From Phycisphaerales bacterium UBA2218 (lineage in GTDB: Bacteria > Planctomycetota > Phycisphaerae > Sedimentisphaerales > Anaerobacaceae): a stretch of DNA of 23,539 nucleotides. The stretch lies in assembly GCA_002327785.1 (NCBI GenBank), contig DCUI01000132.1, forward strand, positions 45,567 to 69,105, written 5' to 3'. Below the pieces are notes generated by a model. That model saw only the letters and a list, made by a program, of their open reading frames with translations. It did not search any database and had not been told where the DNA came from. A program made the translations under genes and the position numbers. This document shows, piece after piece, positions 1 to 10,500 of this stretch (position 1 is its first letter; each line of letters starts with the position of its first letter).

Positions 1-737
<737 letters not shown>

Positions 738-741
<4 letters not shown>

Positions 742-1910
742 GATTCGGGTCTGTTCTCCCGGTCAGGGGCGGGATCGATGGGCAGTCGAATAGTGAACGT
801 GGTTCCCTTGCCGAGCGCGCTGGCGACCTCAATCGTCCCCTCATGCGATGTGACAATCCCATGGACCACGGGCAGGCCCAGACCCGTTCCCTGGTTCACC
901 TCCTTGGTCGTGAAGAAAGGTACAAACAGCCGGTCCAGGACCTCCGCGTCCATTCCCACTCCCGTGTCTTCGACAGTGCAGACGACGTGCCCATTCTGCA
1001 CATGGGTCTGTACGATGAGTCTTCCCCCATCCGGCATGGCCTGCACGGCGTTGACCACCAGATTGACCAACACCTGGGTCAACTGGCCGGTATCGGCTAC
1101 CAGCACGGGCAACTCCGGGGAAAGAACACAGACCAGCTCGATTCCTTCCTTCTCGAACTGGTGCTTGAACAGGTCTATGGCTCCCAGGACAACACTATTG
1201 ATGTCCACGGGCCCCTTGAACGTAGGCGTCTGCCGCGCAAACAGCAGGAGCTTCTTGATGATCTCTCTGGCATGAAGCGAAGCGGTCACAATTTTCTGGA
1301 TGTCTTGCCTCGCCCCCTCGGGCATCCCCGGATCTCGTTTCAGCAACTGCGCAAAACCGAGAATGCTGCTGAGCGGCTCGTTCAGCTCATGAGCGACGCC
1401 CGCCGCCAACTGCCCGATCGTGGCAAGGCGGTCCGCGTGCATGAGCTGCTTCTGCAGGCGGGCCCTTTCTTCCTCCGCATCCTGATGTTCCACGATGACG
1501 GCGATCTGTCTGGCGATGGCATCCAGCAGACTCCGCTCGTCCTTCAAAAAAGGTCCCTCATCCAGGGCTGGTCTGGCCTCCCGGTAGACTACGTCAACGG
1601 CCCCTCTGTATTTCGCACCCACGATCACTTCGGATGTCTGTCTTTGGCAGTCCTCCTCGAAGCCGGGTGTTTCGTATCGCTTTCCGTCCAGAACGATACG
1701 AGCCGATGTGATTTCCGGGTACTGCCATGCCGGCGGTATCAATTCAGCAATACGCTGAAGCACTTCGTCAGGCGACCCGGTGGCCTCCTCGAATATCCGA
1801 CTGATGCGGTAAAGGCAACTCAGTTCTTTCGCCCGTTCGCGAAGCGCGTGAGCCGTCTGGTCCCCGGGTTGCGCCACTGCCCGACCCTTTCTCATTGCTC
1901 GTTTGACCAT
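738..1910 (-). CDS. Soluble GAF-type sensor histidine kinase
   Basis: A 390-residue protein with no transmembrane segment, so probably cytoplasmic. Residues about 25-145 look like a GAF-type sensory domain (weak recognition), followed by a short coiled linker. HisKA carries the H-box GVAHELNEPLSS with phosphoacceptor H174. The HATPase_c domain shows the N-box NLVVNAVQAM (283-292), G1 DTGVGM (315-320), the F-box region and G2 GTGLGL (341-346). All catalytic motifs are intact. The ATG at 1910 has GAGGG about 11 bases upstream; an in-frame ATG at 1895 is an alternative without a visible ribosome site. It ends inside the start of the response regulator (ATGA overlap), so the two form a two-component system. 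It starts 34 bp after the GH57 stop on the same strand, so co-transcription is possible. The stimulus is unknown. Confidence 0.93.
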
Positions 1911-1944
1911 CGGAGATCATCCCTCATCAACTATCCTTTGTCCA

Positions 1945-3495
1945 TCACCGAAGGATTTCCATCGTTCGGCGGCACAGCTCCCGGCCCCAGTCGGTCCAGA
2001 GGCCCGAGCCCCAGTAGCGGTAGCAACTGGTCTGGCTGGTGAGCAGATGGAACAGGGCGCTGCGATAGCGTGGATCGGATGTGGGGACGCTCGGGCGCAG
2101 CATCGTTTCGTTGAACAGGACGCTGGCGGCCGCCATCGGCTCCAGGATGTCCTTGTAGCCCCGGACCCAGGAGATGTTGTTCGTCCAGCTTCCGCCTTCG
2201 ACGTGGAACCGCGAGTCCTCGCGCGACAATTGCTCGATGGCGCCCTTCAAGGCATCCGGCCCGGCCCCCCGTTCGAGCCGCGTCCAGATCCGGTGCTGCA
2301 GGACCGGCTGGATCTCCGGGAAATCCTCCTCGCGGACGCCGAGCAAGTCAAGGTGTTCGAGGTACTCGCCGACGTTCACCGGCGGCGTGGGCGTCCCGCT
2401 GCTTTCTTCCATCACCTGCACGTACTTGGGCGGGAACTCGTTCATCATGACGCCGCCGTTCTCGCCGTCGGCGATCTGGGTGACCAGCGAGGGGACGGAT
2501 GCAAGCGTGCATGCGTGCATGCGTGCATGCGTGGATGCGCCGCCCGCTTCTACGCTTCTACGCTCCAACGCTTCTACGCTTCCACTTCCCGATCTGTCTT
2601 TTTCCGATCCGGGCTTCAGCTCGACACGGCCCAGCCCCATCGCCTCGAAGTACGGCTGCATCTGGCCTACGAGCTTCGTGTCGCTGCCCTGGGTCTTGAT
2701 GATCGCGGTGATGGCGAGCGTCTCGCCCGCCGAGTTGCGGGCGACAAGCCGGTGCGGGCGGTGCGGGTATCGGAGGGGCCGCCCGTCCTCGACGTGCTCG
2801 ACCGTATGTTCCTGCACGAGGACCCAGCGATAGCCGTTGTCCTTCAGGGTTCGGACAAACTCGTAGCATACGTCGGGATGGTTCGGAAGGGCCATCTCGG
2901 CCGGCGAGAATCCCTGAACGCGAGCCAAAGCCTCGACGCCGAAGAGTGCCGCGAAGAAGTGCCGCCATGCCTGGACGTGCAGGCGGAAGTCCTGGACGGG
3001 AGTCGAAGGCGCCACCGGATGGCCCCAGGCGCTGCCGAGCCATTCGACGCAATGCCGATAGCGAGAATCGCACGTGATCGTCCGCAGGTTCTCGAAGACG
3101 TCGTCGAGGCCCATCGCGTGCAGGCCGTGGAGCAGCGTGCCGGAATAGTCGAGCATCACGCGAGGCTGCTTGCCCTCGGCCACGAGCTGGGGGATGAACT
3201 CCCCCATCCGTTTATAGCACCAGTGGAAGACCTCTGCGTTGTGGTTGTCGCCCACGTTCGGGTGGTCCATCATGTGCTTGAGGTTGCTGATGATCTCGGC
3301 GCTCCCAAGCGGCTGGTCGGGGTCGGGGATCAACGGCTGGTGCATGTGCAGGGCGATCGCGTAGGCGCTCTTGACGCACGTCCAATCGATCCCGCCTTTG
3401 CAGAGTGGCCGGGCCACACGCGACATGGCATCAGCGATCATCGCCTCTGAACCACAGATGTTCGGCACGCCATCGAGATATGCAGGTAGGTTCAT
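1945..3495 (-). CDS. GH57-family glycoside hydrolase with an in-frame octamer-repeat insertion
   Basis: A 516-residue protein with the ordered GH57 motifs: HMHQP (50-54), a GSAWGHP segment (154-160) in place of the usual GWGQH-like motif, SPAEMALP (197-204) where E200 fits the family nucleophile, and ADGENGG (342-348) where D343 fits the acid/base. GH57 enzymes are mostly retaining alpha-glucan-active amylases, branching enzymes or 4-alpha-glucanotransferases; this subgroup is not one I can assign to a substrate. No signal peptide is evident, which fits a cytoplasmic role in storage glucan metabolism. Residues 304-332 are low-complexity sequence encoded by two octamer repeat arrays (separate entry), placed between nucleophile and acid/base. 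The start at 3495 has no clear Shine-Dalgarno sequence; an in-frame ATG at 3441 (residue 19) is still upstream of the first motif and is an alternative. Confidence 0.85.
   Translation of the reverse strand: MNLPAYLDGVPNICGSEAMIADAMSRVARPLCKGGIDWTCVKSAYAIALHMHQPLIPDPDQPLGSAEIISNLKHMMDHPNVGDNHNAEVFHWCYKRMGEFIPQLVAEGKQPRVMLDYSGTLLHGLHAMGLDDVFENLRTITCDSRYRHCVEWLGSAWGHPVAPSTPVQDFRLHVQAWRHFFAALFGVEALARVQGFSPAEMALPNHPDVCYEFVRTLKDNGYRWVLVQEHTVEHVEDGRPLRYPHRPHRLVARNSAGETLAITAIIKTQGSDTKLVGQMQPYFEAMGLGRVELKPGSEKDRSGSGSVEALERRSVEAGGASTHARMHACTLASVPSLVTQIADGENGGVMMNEFPPKYVQVMEESSGTPTPPVNVGEYLEHLDLLGVREEDFPEIQPVLQHRIWTRLERGAGPDALKGAIEQLSREDSRFHVEGGSWTNNISWVRGYKDILEPMAAASVLFNETMLRPSVPTSDPRYRSALFHLLTSQTSCYRYWGSGLWTDWGRELCRRTMEILR
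2501..2584. repeat. Two adjacent 8-bp tandem repeat arrays inside the GH57 gene
   Basis: Positions 2501-2540 read as five octamers of the form GCATGCGT (first and last degenerate). After a 4-bp gap, 2545-2584 read as five octamers of the form CGCTTCTA (two with substitutions). Because 8 is not a multiple of 3, the array is read in all three phases, and the GH57 frame stays open throughout. On the plus strand the second array would encode FYASTLQRFYAST-like peptides, a pattern I associate with dispersed short repeats in planctomycete and verrucomicrobial genomes. That association is from memory, not a search. Confidence 0.85.
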
Positions 3496-3503
3496 GGTTG
3501 TGG

Positions 3504-3533
3504 ATACTACTCGAATCCCGGTTCCCGTATCAA
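3504..3533 (-). promoter_or_regulatory. Possible promoter for the GH57 gene
   Basis: On the minus strand TTGATA (3533-3528) is followed by an 18-bp spacer and TAGTAT (3509-3504). The predicted transcript start would be about 2 bases before the ATG at 3495, so either the message is leaderless, translation starts at 3441, or this is chance. Weak. Confidence 0.3.
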
Positions 3534-3559
3534 CTATCTTTCGGTTTCACGCAGGCATA

Positions 3560-3588
3560 TTGCACCAGGAGCCTCGGCTCCGTATGAT
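3560..3588 (+). promoter_or_regulatory. Sigma-70-like promoter of the GH51 gene, with a palindrome between -35 and -10
   Basis: TTGCAC (3560-3565), a 17-bp spacer and TATGAT (3583-3588) match the housekeeping consensus well. The spacer holds a perfect 6-bp inverted repeat, GGAGCC-TC-GGCTCC (3568-3581), which could be an operator. The predicted transcript start near 3595 leaves a leader of about 48 nt to the ATG at 3643 and argues against the GTG at 3604 as start. Confidence 0.55.
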
Positions 3589-3642
3589 ACGCATGATGTC
3601 CGAGTGAGGTCGAAGATGGGTGTGTTTTCCAGAGGTTCCGCC

Positions 3643-5829
3643 ATGAGAAGCCGACATGATTGTCCGTGGGGAATGGTCTTTGCCACCTTGATTCTGGCCG
3701 CGGCAGGCGCGTTGCCCGGCCGGACGGCAGCCGCCGGCGAGGGTGTCCAGGCTGTGGGGAAGGCATCGCTTATTGTGCACACGGCCCAGAAGACCCGGCA
3801 TCCCATCCCTCGCTACCTCACCGGCAAGTTCTGCGAACATCTGTACTTCAACATCACCAACGGCATGGAAGCACAAGTCCTGAAAAACCCGACTTTCTCG
3901 GACTATCCTTTCTCGACCGGGCAACTCTCACCGGATGGGATCGCAACGTTCCTCTACGGGCGGGACGAGATCGCTCGGGCAATTCGCAACGACGCGGGCC
4001 GCTGGGGCTGGCCCCCATCGGAGGTCGAGAGCCTGGTGAAATCCCGGAACGAGGCCGTCGCCTGCTGGTGGGCCAAGCTCGGGCCCGTCGAGGCCAGTCC
4101 GGACACCGGACCCTCCGGCGGACGGGCGCAGCGAATCGCCGCCCGCGAGGCCGGCCAGGGCATCGTCCAGTGGACGTGGCTGCCTCTGCATCGGGTCAGG
4201 AAATATGACGTCGCGATCTGGGCTCGTTCGCCGGAAATCGAAGCGTTGACGGTGACCTTTTTCGGGCCGGACGGCGACGCCTGCGCACAAGCACCGATCT
4301 CGCCCGTGGGCACGGAGTGGCGAAGATTCGACGCAAGACTCGAAGTCACCGCCGATTGGCCCGCCGACAAGGCGTATCGGTTCGCCGTGACCGCCGACAA
4401 ACCCGGGCAATTCGTCATCGACCGCGTGCTGCTGTATCCCGTCGATCACATCAACAGGGCCGATCCCGACGTGATTCGGTTCCTCAGAGAGTCCCGCCTG
4501 CCGATTCTCCGCTGGCCGGGCGGCAACTTCGTGAGCGGCTATCACTGGCGGGACGGCGTCGGGCCCATCGAACAGCGCCCGACCCTGCCGAACTACGCCT
4601 GGGGCCAGCAGGAAAACAACCTCTTCGGGACCGATGAGTTCATTGCCTTTTGCCGGGCGGTGGGCTGCGATCCGATGATCTGCATCAATGGGGGCAATGG
4701 AACCCCGGAAGAAGCCGCCCAGTGGGTCGAATACTGCAACGGCGGGCCAGACACCCCAATGGGTAAGCTGCGGGCCGCCAACGGCAATCCCCAGCCCTTC
4801 AACGTCCGACACTGGGAAATCGGCAACGAGCTTTGGGGGAGCTGGCAGTACCACTGGACGACCGCCGAGGGCTACGTGGATCGATACCGCCGATTCGTGA
4901 AGGCCATGCTTGCGGTCGATCCGACGATCGAGATCTACGCCTGCGGCGCCCCGGTCCTGTGGGGAAAGCGATGGAACGACACGCTCATCGCCGGGACGGC
5001 CGACGTGTTGAAGATCACGACGGATCACCCTCTCATCGGCGGGAACGTCCCGACCGACACGGACCCGCTGGACGTGTTCCGGGACTTCATGGCGGTGCCC
5101 GAGGTGCTGGAGCAGCGATGGGCCGCGCTGCGAGACGATATGAAGAACGGCGGGGTCGAAGAACCGCACCTGGCAATCACCGAGCTACAGATGTTCGCCC
5201 ATCTCGGCCAGTCATCAACGGATGCACCGAGGCGACTGACGGGCGCAAATCTCGTGAATCCGGCCACGCAGGCGGAGGCATTGTATGATGTTCTGATCTA
5301 TCACTCCGCGGTCCGGCTGGCCCCCTTCGTGACGATGGTGACGCACTCGGCCACGGTCAACCATGGCGGGGGGTTGCGCAAGAGCCGTGAGCGAGTCTAC
5401 GCAAATCCGTGCCACTGGGCCCAGTCGATGTTCGCTGCTTTCGCGGAGGCCATCCCCATCAAAACGGAGTTGACCTGCGCGACCGAGCGAGCACCGTTGG
5501 TCCTGCCCGATCTGCGGAATGCCATCAAAGACTGGACCTATAGGGATCTCGATGTGCTCGCCGCTTGGGCGACCGACGGCAGTCTGCTGATATCCATCGC
5601 ACACAAGATGGCCGAGATGTCCACGGACCTGGAAATCACGTTGAACGATTTCGAGTCAGGAAAGAAGGCGGAGGTCCAAACCCTCGCGGCCGGCGTGCCG
5701 TGGGCAGTGAATACGCCGGAGGCCCCGGAGGCAATCAAACCCATTGCGAGCACACAGGAATTAGACGGCGGGAAGTTGTCGCTCCGTTTGCCCCCGTACA
5801 GCTACACGCTGGTGCGAATCCCTCGATAG
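3643..5829 (+). CDS. Secreted GH51 alpha-L-arabinofuranosidase
   Basis: The frame is open from a GTG at 3604, but the ATG at 3643 has AGAGG 7 bases upstream and begins a typical signal peptide (MRSRHD, hydrophobic stretch, TAAAGE cleavage region), giving 728 residues. The GH51 fold is recognisable from GKFCEHLYFNITNG near the N-terminus and from RWPGGNFVSGYHWRDGVGP. WEIGNELWG contains the acid/base E396 and ITELQMF the nucleophile E514 (numbered from 3643). A carbohydrate-binding-like beta region lies between the N-terminal part and the barrel (about residues 135-280), and a C-terminal beta domain ends the protein. The enzyme removes non-reducing terminal alpha-L-arabinofuranose from arabinans, arabinoxylans or rhamnogalacturonan side chains. 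Export fits extracellular or periplasmic polysaccharide breakdown. It is divergent from the GH57 gene and convergent with the ATPase gene. Confidence 0.93.
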   Translation: MRSRHDCPWGMVFATLILAAAGALPGRTAAAGEGVQAVGKASLIVHTAQKTRHPIPRYLTGKFCEHLYFNITNGMEAQVLKNPTFSDYPFSTGQLSPDGIATFLYGRDEIARAIRNDAGRWGWPPSEVESLVKSRNEAVACWWAKLGPVEASPDTGPSGGRAQRIAAREAGQGIVQWTWLPLHRVRKYDVAIWARSPEIEALTVTFFGPDGDACAQAPISPVGTEWRRFDARLEVTADWPADKAYRFAVTADKPGQFVIDRVLLYPVDHINRADPDVIRFLRESRLPILRWPGGNFVSGYHWRDGVGPIEQRPTLPNYAWGQQENNLFGTDEFIAFCRAVGCDPMICINGGNGTPEEAAQWVEYCNGGPDTPMGKLRAANGNPQPFNVRHWEIGNELWGSWQYHWTTAEGYVDRYRRFVKAMLAVDPTIEIYACGAPVLWGKRWNDTLIAGTADVLKITTDHPLIGGNVPTDTDPLDVFRDFMAVPEVLEQRWAALRDDMKNGGVEEPHLAITELQMFAHLGQSSTDAPRRLTGANLVNPATQAEALYDVLIYHSAVRLAPFVTMVTHSATVNHGGGLRKSRERVYANPCHWAQSMFAAFAEAIPIKTELTCATERAPLVLPDLRNAIKDWTYRDLDVLAAWATDGSLLISIAHKMAEMSTDLEITLNDFESGKKAEVQTLAAGVPWAVNTPEAPEAIKPIASTQELDGGKLSLRLPPYSYTLVRIPR

Positions 5830-5853
5830 TCCGAGAAACGGAGGTGTTCAGGG

Positions 5854-7137
5854 TCAGATCTTTGAACGGGTGAGATCCTCGATCGCACGTGCGATCGGAT
5901 TGACCGGCCGCCGCATCGGCCCGGTGCCCTGACCCAACGTGCAAACCCGAGACAGCTCTTCCACGCACGTGACGCCCAGGGCCACTTTCTCCAGGCCGTC
6001 CTGGGCCATCGAACGCGTCCCCTTCGCGCGGAGACAATCGGTGATCTCACGATGATGTGCGCCGGACCGGATGAAGGTCGCGACTTCGTCATCGACCCTG
6101 GCGACCTCGAAGACGCCGGTTCGGCCCTTATAGCCGTAGGCGTGGCACTCCGAGCAGCCGACCGCCTGCATGAGATTGTCCGGGGCTTCCAGTACGAACC
6201 GGCTGAACAGCTCCCTGTCCTCGTCGGTCACTTCGCGGGGCTGGGCACAATCCGGACACAGCCGCCGGATCAGGTTCTGCGCGATAATCAGGCGCAATGA
6301 GCTGCCGATGACATGATGGGGCACGCCGAGATAGTGAAGCGAATCGATGGCGCCCGCGGCATCCTGGGCGTGGATCGTAGCCAGCACGAGCCGGCCGGAC
6401 AGGGCCGCGCGTGCGGCGACCATCGCGGAATCGCCGTCGCGGATCTCGCCCACAAGGATCAGGTCGGGGTCCATACGAAGGATTGTCCGCAGGCCCTCGT
6501 GCATCGTCAGACCGTGCTGCTCATCGACCTCGATCTGCTGGACGTAGGGAAGCCTGAACTCGACCGGGTCCTCGATGGAATACGCCGTGGCGGCGCTCAG
6601 GTCCATCAGGGAAGCCAGAGAATACATCGTGGTCGTCTTGCCCGATCCGGTGGCCCCGGTGATCAGGACCAGGCCGTTGAGCGAGCCGACCGCCGCCGTG
6701 ACCTTCTCCTGATCCGCGGGAAGAAAGCCTATGTTGGCGATGTCCCACTGGTTTCGAGGCACGCTCAGCAGCCGCAGGTGCGCGGATTCGCGATCTCGCA
6801 CAGGAGTGAAGGTTACGCGAATCTCCCATCGCATATCGCCGTCGGGCCAGGCAAGCTGGCCTTCCGTCGGTGTGAACGAGCGTACGAAGTCCAGTCCCGA
6901 CGCACTCTTCAACTGGTTCAGCAGCGTTCGGCCTTCCATGGACGACAGCAGCATCTTGGGGTGAATGATCCCATCGACGCGGTGAAGCACCCGCAGCCCC
7001 TCGGCCACGCAGTGCAGGTGCATGTCCGTAGCTTTCTCAACGATCGCGTTCCAGATGCAGGTCCTCAGAGGGTCGGGATAAGATGCGATGATGCCTTCGC
7101 CGTATTTCGTGGGGCACTCTTGGGTTGCTGCGGTCAT
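5854..7137 (-). CDS. GspE/PilB-type secretion ATPase lacking the N-terminal domain
   Basis: The ATG at 7137 has AGGAG 8 bases upstream and gives 427 residues; a longer frame from 7203 has no better ribosome site. The type II secretion/type IV pilus ATPase core is complete: N2-like domain (VEKATDMHLHC, LHRVDGII), Walker A GATGSGKTTT (161-170), Asp-box region (SIEDPVEF), Walker B LILVGEIRD (226-234), His box ATIHAQD, and the tetracysteine zinc motif C294/C297...C328/C331 typical of GspE/PilB and absent from PilT. The N1 domain (usually about 150 residues, binding the inner-membrane platform) is missing. It powers pseudopilus or pilus assembly in relatives, but no other secretion or pilin gene is in the window. 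The region after about residue 400 is an extra tail ending in RAIEDLTRSKI. Confidence 0.9.
   Translation of the reverse strand: MTAATQECPTKYGEGIIASYPDPLRTCIWNAIVEKATDMHLHCVAEGLRVLHRVDGIIHPKMLLSSMEGRTLLNQLKSASGLDFVRSFTPTEGQLAWPDGDMRWEIRVTFTPVRDRESAHLRLLSVPRNQWDIANIGFLPADQEKVTAAVGSLNGLVLITGATGSGKTTTMYSLASLMDLSAATAYSIEDPVEFRLPYVQQIEVDEQHGLTMHEGLRTILRMDPDLILVGEIRDGDSAMVAARAALSGRLVLATIHAQDAAGAIDSLHYLGVPHHVIGSSLRLIIAQNLIRRLCPDCAQPREVTDEDRELFSRFVLEAPDNLMQAVGCSECHAYGYKGRTGVFEVARVDDEVATFIRSGAHHREITDCLRAKGTRSMAQDGLEKVALGVTCVEELSRVCTLGQGTGPMRRPVNPIARAIEDLTRSKI
5880..5897. repeat. Perfect 18-bp palindrome at the convergent gene ends
   Basis: CGATCGCACGTGCGATCG is a perfect palindrome inside the last codons of the ATPase gene, about 50 bp after the GH51 stop. 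It has no central loop and no T-tract, so it is not a classical intrinsic terminator. It could be a protein-binding site, or simply codon choice. Confidence 0.7.
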
Positions 7138-7480
7138 GCCGGATGCTCCTTCACACGTCGTGCGCCGTGTGTCGTGCGTGGGCCCGCGCGACACAGGACG
7201 CATCCCCTACGACGCAACAGGATCCGTCCCACGGCTTGTCTCGGCAGATAGGGGGGCCCGCTTAATCCGCATTTCTCATGTGCCGCGAATCAACAGAAAA
7301 TTCCGCTGTGCCCACGCAATCCAAGTCTCATAATGTCGTCGGGGCACCACGGAACGTTACGTGCAAAATGCGGCTCGGGGCCTTCGTCTCTTTCAACTCC
7401 AGGACGACCTCATTGCAGCAACCGCGAATCTCGGCCTGCTCGCCGCAGACCGGCTTCCATGTGGAGTCGTGCTCCGATCA
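7138..7480. other. Intergenic region with no recognised gene
   Basis: Between the ATPase start and the promoter of the large esterase/glycosidase gene I see no convincing coding sequence. The part next to the ATPase start has short near-repeats of GTGTCGTGCGTG/CGTCGTGCGCCGTGTG type around 7153-7185. Short frames here lack ribosome sites and recognisable content. Confidence 0.6.
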
Positions 7481-7509
7481 TCGACAGACAGCCACAAGGC
7501 AGGTATGAT
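7481..7509 (+). promoter_or_regulatory. Sigma-70-like promoter of the DUF5696/esterase gene
   Basis: TCGACA (7481-7486), a 17-bp spacer and TATGAT (7504-7509) lie 44 bp before the ATG at 7553, giving a leader of roughly 37 nt. The -10 hexamer is the same as that of the GH51 promoter. This may also feed the downstream rhamnose operon, because the 242-bp gap after this gene has no clear terminator. Confidence 0.5.
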
Positions 7510-7552
7510 GACGCCGTGATCAAAGAACCGTCAGAATAGGGAGTCCAAACCA

Positions 7553-10500
7553 ATGACAAACATGATCGCGACAAAACACACCGTTCTCCACACGCACTCC
7601 GCCACGCCGAAACGCCGGCCATTGCCACTGCTTCTGCTGATGGCACTGTGTGTGGCCGGCCTTGCGCGGGTCGGGACAACCGGCGTGCAGGATGAGTACG
7701 GGGGCCCCGCCGTCCAGGTGCAGGAAAAGGAAGGGGCATGGGTCATCCGCGGAGCGAAGACCTGCGTGGAATTGAATCCGGCCGCCCTGCAAATGACGAT
7801 CCAGTCCGGCGGCTGCACGTGGCGGACAACCGCCTCATCCGGCGGCGACCTCGTCGTGGAAACCTCGGGCAAGAGCTACGCTCTTCGTCTGGCCGATGCA
7901 AGCAGGCGGGTCGTATCCCCCTACCGGACGGGGTTCCAGACCGGGGTGAAGGTTTCGCTTGCCGATTTCCCCCAGGAAGGAACGAAGATCGACACTCGCA
8001 TCGATCTTTTCATCTGCCTGGAGGGAACACAGGAAGAGCTTGTCTGCGAGCTGATCGCCCGCGAGAACGGCGTGCGCGTTCTGGAATGCCTGTGGCCCCC
8101 CGCGCCGGCCGAGGATTCGTTTGACGCCACCGTGGTTCCCTTCATGCAGGGCATGCTCCTCCCGAAGAGCTGGCCCAAGCAGGTCTGGCTCTACGACACG
8201 CTGTGCTATGGCCGAGGCCTATACATGCCCTGGTGGGGACACCAGCAGGGCCAGGCCGCGATGATGGTTCTCATCGAGACGCCCGAGGACGGCGGCTGCC
8301 GGTTCGAGCATCCGGCGGGCGGACCGACCCGGATGCAGCTTCGATGGGTCCATTCCCTCGGCGAATTGCGGTATCCCCGCCGGGCGAGGCTGTGTTTCTT
8401 CGCCAAGGGCAACTATGTCACCATGGCCAAACGCTACCGCCGATACGTGCAGGAAACCGGCCACTTCGTCTCACTCCGTGAGAAGATCGCCCGTAGTCCG
8501 CTGGTCGGCAAACTTATCGGGTCGCCCGTCGTCCATACATCGATTCTCTATCATGTCCAGCCCGAGTCCCAGTACTATAGCAAGGACGATCCGGCGAAGA
8601 ACCATCAGTTGGCTACGTTCGACGAGCGAGCCGAACACCTGCGAGGACTGGCCAAGAAGGGAATCGATCGCGCCTACGTCCACCTCGACGGCTGGGGTTT
8701 CCGCGGCTACGACAACCTCCATCCGGACGTCGTGCCGCCCTGCCCGGAGGCCGGCGGATGGGAGGCGATGAAACGATTCGCTGATGCCTGTGATGAGCTG
8801 GGCTTCGTCTTCGCAATCCACGATCAGTATCGGGACTACTATGTAGATGCGAAATCCTACGACCCCAACCACACCATCCTGGACCGCGAGGGCCAGCGCC
8901 CGCTCTACAGCCTTTGGTACGGCGGCAAGCAGTCAATTCTCTGTTCGAAACTGGCTCCCGGCCACGTCCGCAAGAACTATACGTGGCTGCTCGATTATGG
9001 CATCAAGGTGCGAGGCGCCTATCTCGACGTCTTCGCAGTGGTCCCGCCCGATGAGTGCTATAACCCCGACCACCCCGTCACTCGCGCCGATTGCCTCCGG
9101 TATCGCGGGATGTGCATGGATTTCATCCGGTCGACGGGCGGGGTCGTCAGCTCCGAGGAGCCGGCCGACTGGTCCATCCCCCACGTCGATCTGGTCCACC
9201 ACGGTCCCTATCCGCTCTTGCCCGACCCGGGCCATGGTCCGGCCACGGGAATCCCCATCCCCCTGTTCAGCCTCGTCTACCATGACGCCCTGCTGCTGCC
9301 TTGGTCGCTCGGCAAGGGCAATTGGGGAATCCCGGAGACCGACCTCGGCTACCTGCACGGCCTGGCGAACGCCGGAATGCCTTATCTGTCGCCGTTTCCA
9401 GACACCGAGGAGTTGGAGCAGGTCCGCACCATGTGCGCCTTGAACCAGCGCGTTGGATTGCTGGAAATGACAAACCACGAGTTCCTCGACGACTCTTTCC
9501 GAAGACAGAGGACTTCGTTCGCCGATGGAACGACCGTCACGATCGACTTGGACAAAGACACGTTTGAGATCGCTCCGAAACTCGCCACGGTGGGCAACCT
9601 GCGCACGATGAAGTACACCCCGCGATCCGGGGACGCCGCCGGCGCGTGGCAGAGACAGGTCAGGGCCGGGCTGTCAACACGCCTGAAGATCAACGATCTG
9701 ATCCGAACGAGGACCGAAATCCCGCTGAATCCAGAGAGGCTGTCCTCCGTCGCGAAGGACACCTACACGGTGGAAGAGTTCGAGATCGGCTCCACCCCAG
9801 GCAGGCGAATCCGGATCGTCGTCACCATGCCGACCTCGCAGGATGTTCCCTGCCCTGCGGTCGTCTGCATCGGCGGCCATGGGAGCGACCTGTACAGCCC
9901 ATATGGCGCCGACACCGTCGCCAGGGATCCTGCGAAAGCGAAGACGGATGCCAGGTACTACAAGGAATTCGGCACCTCGCTGGCCAAGAGGGGTTATGTG
10001 ACGATCTCCACCACGGTGAGCCAGCATGACGTGCGAGAAGAAGGCCGGCTGCTCATGGGCGAGCGATTGTGGGACCTGATGCGGTGCGTCGACTACCTCC
10101 GGTCGCTGCCGCAGGTGGACGCGTCGCGAATCGGCTGCGCGGGCCTGTCGCTGGGCGGCGAAATGGCGATGTGGTTGGGCGCGATGGACAAGCGAATCGC
10201 CGCCACGGTCAGTGCGGGCTTCCTCACCACGATGGACCACATGGAGAAGGACCACTGCATGTGCTGGAAGTTCGACGGGCTCAGAGAGTTGGTCGATTAT
10301 GCCGATATCTACTCGCTGACCGCTCCTCGGCCCCTGCAGTGCCAGAACGGCCTCCGCGAGCCGGTCAGCCAGTTCTACGTGCCGCTCGCCCGCGAGGCCA
10401 TGAAGGAGGTCCGAGCGATATACGACGACATGGACAGGCCGGAGAACGTGACGCTCAACGTACATGAGGAAGGGCACGTTATCGATCTTCCCGCCCTGCT

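Noticed and set aside
1903..3450. Long plus-strand open frame opposite the GH57 gene
   Set aside because: It mirrors the GH57 coding sequence; its translation is rich in Arg, His, Val and Asp without any motif, while the minus strand has ordered GH57 motifs.
3928..5169. 413-codon minus-strand frame opposite the GH51 gene
   Set aside because: Antisense shadow of a gene with intact catalytic motifs.
6313..7251. 312-codon plus-strand frame opposite the ATPase gene
   Set aside because: Antisense shadow; the minus strand has complete Walker and zinc motifs.
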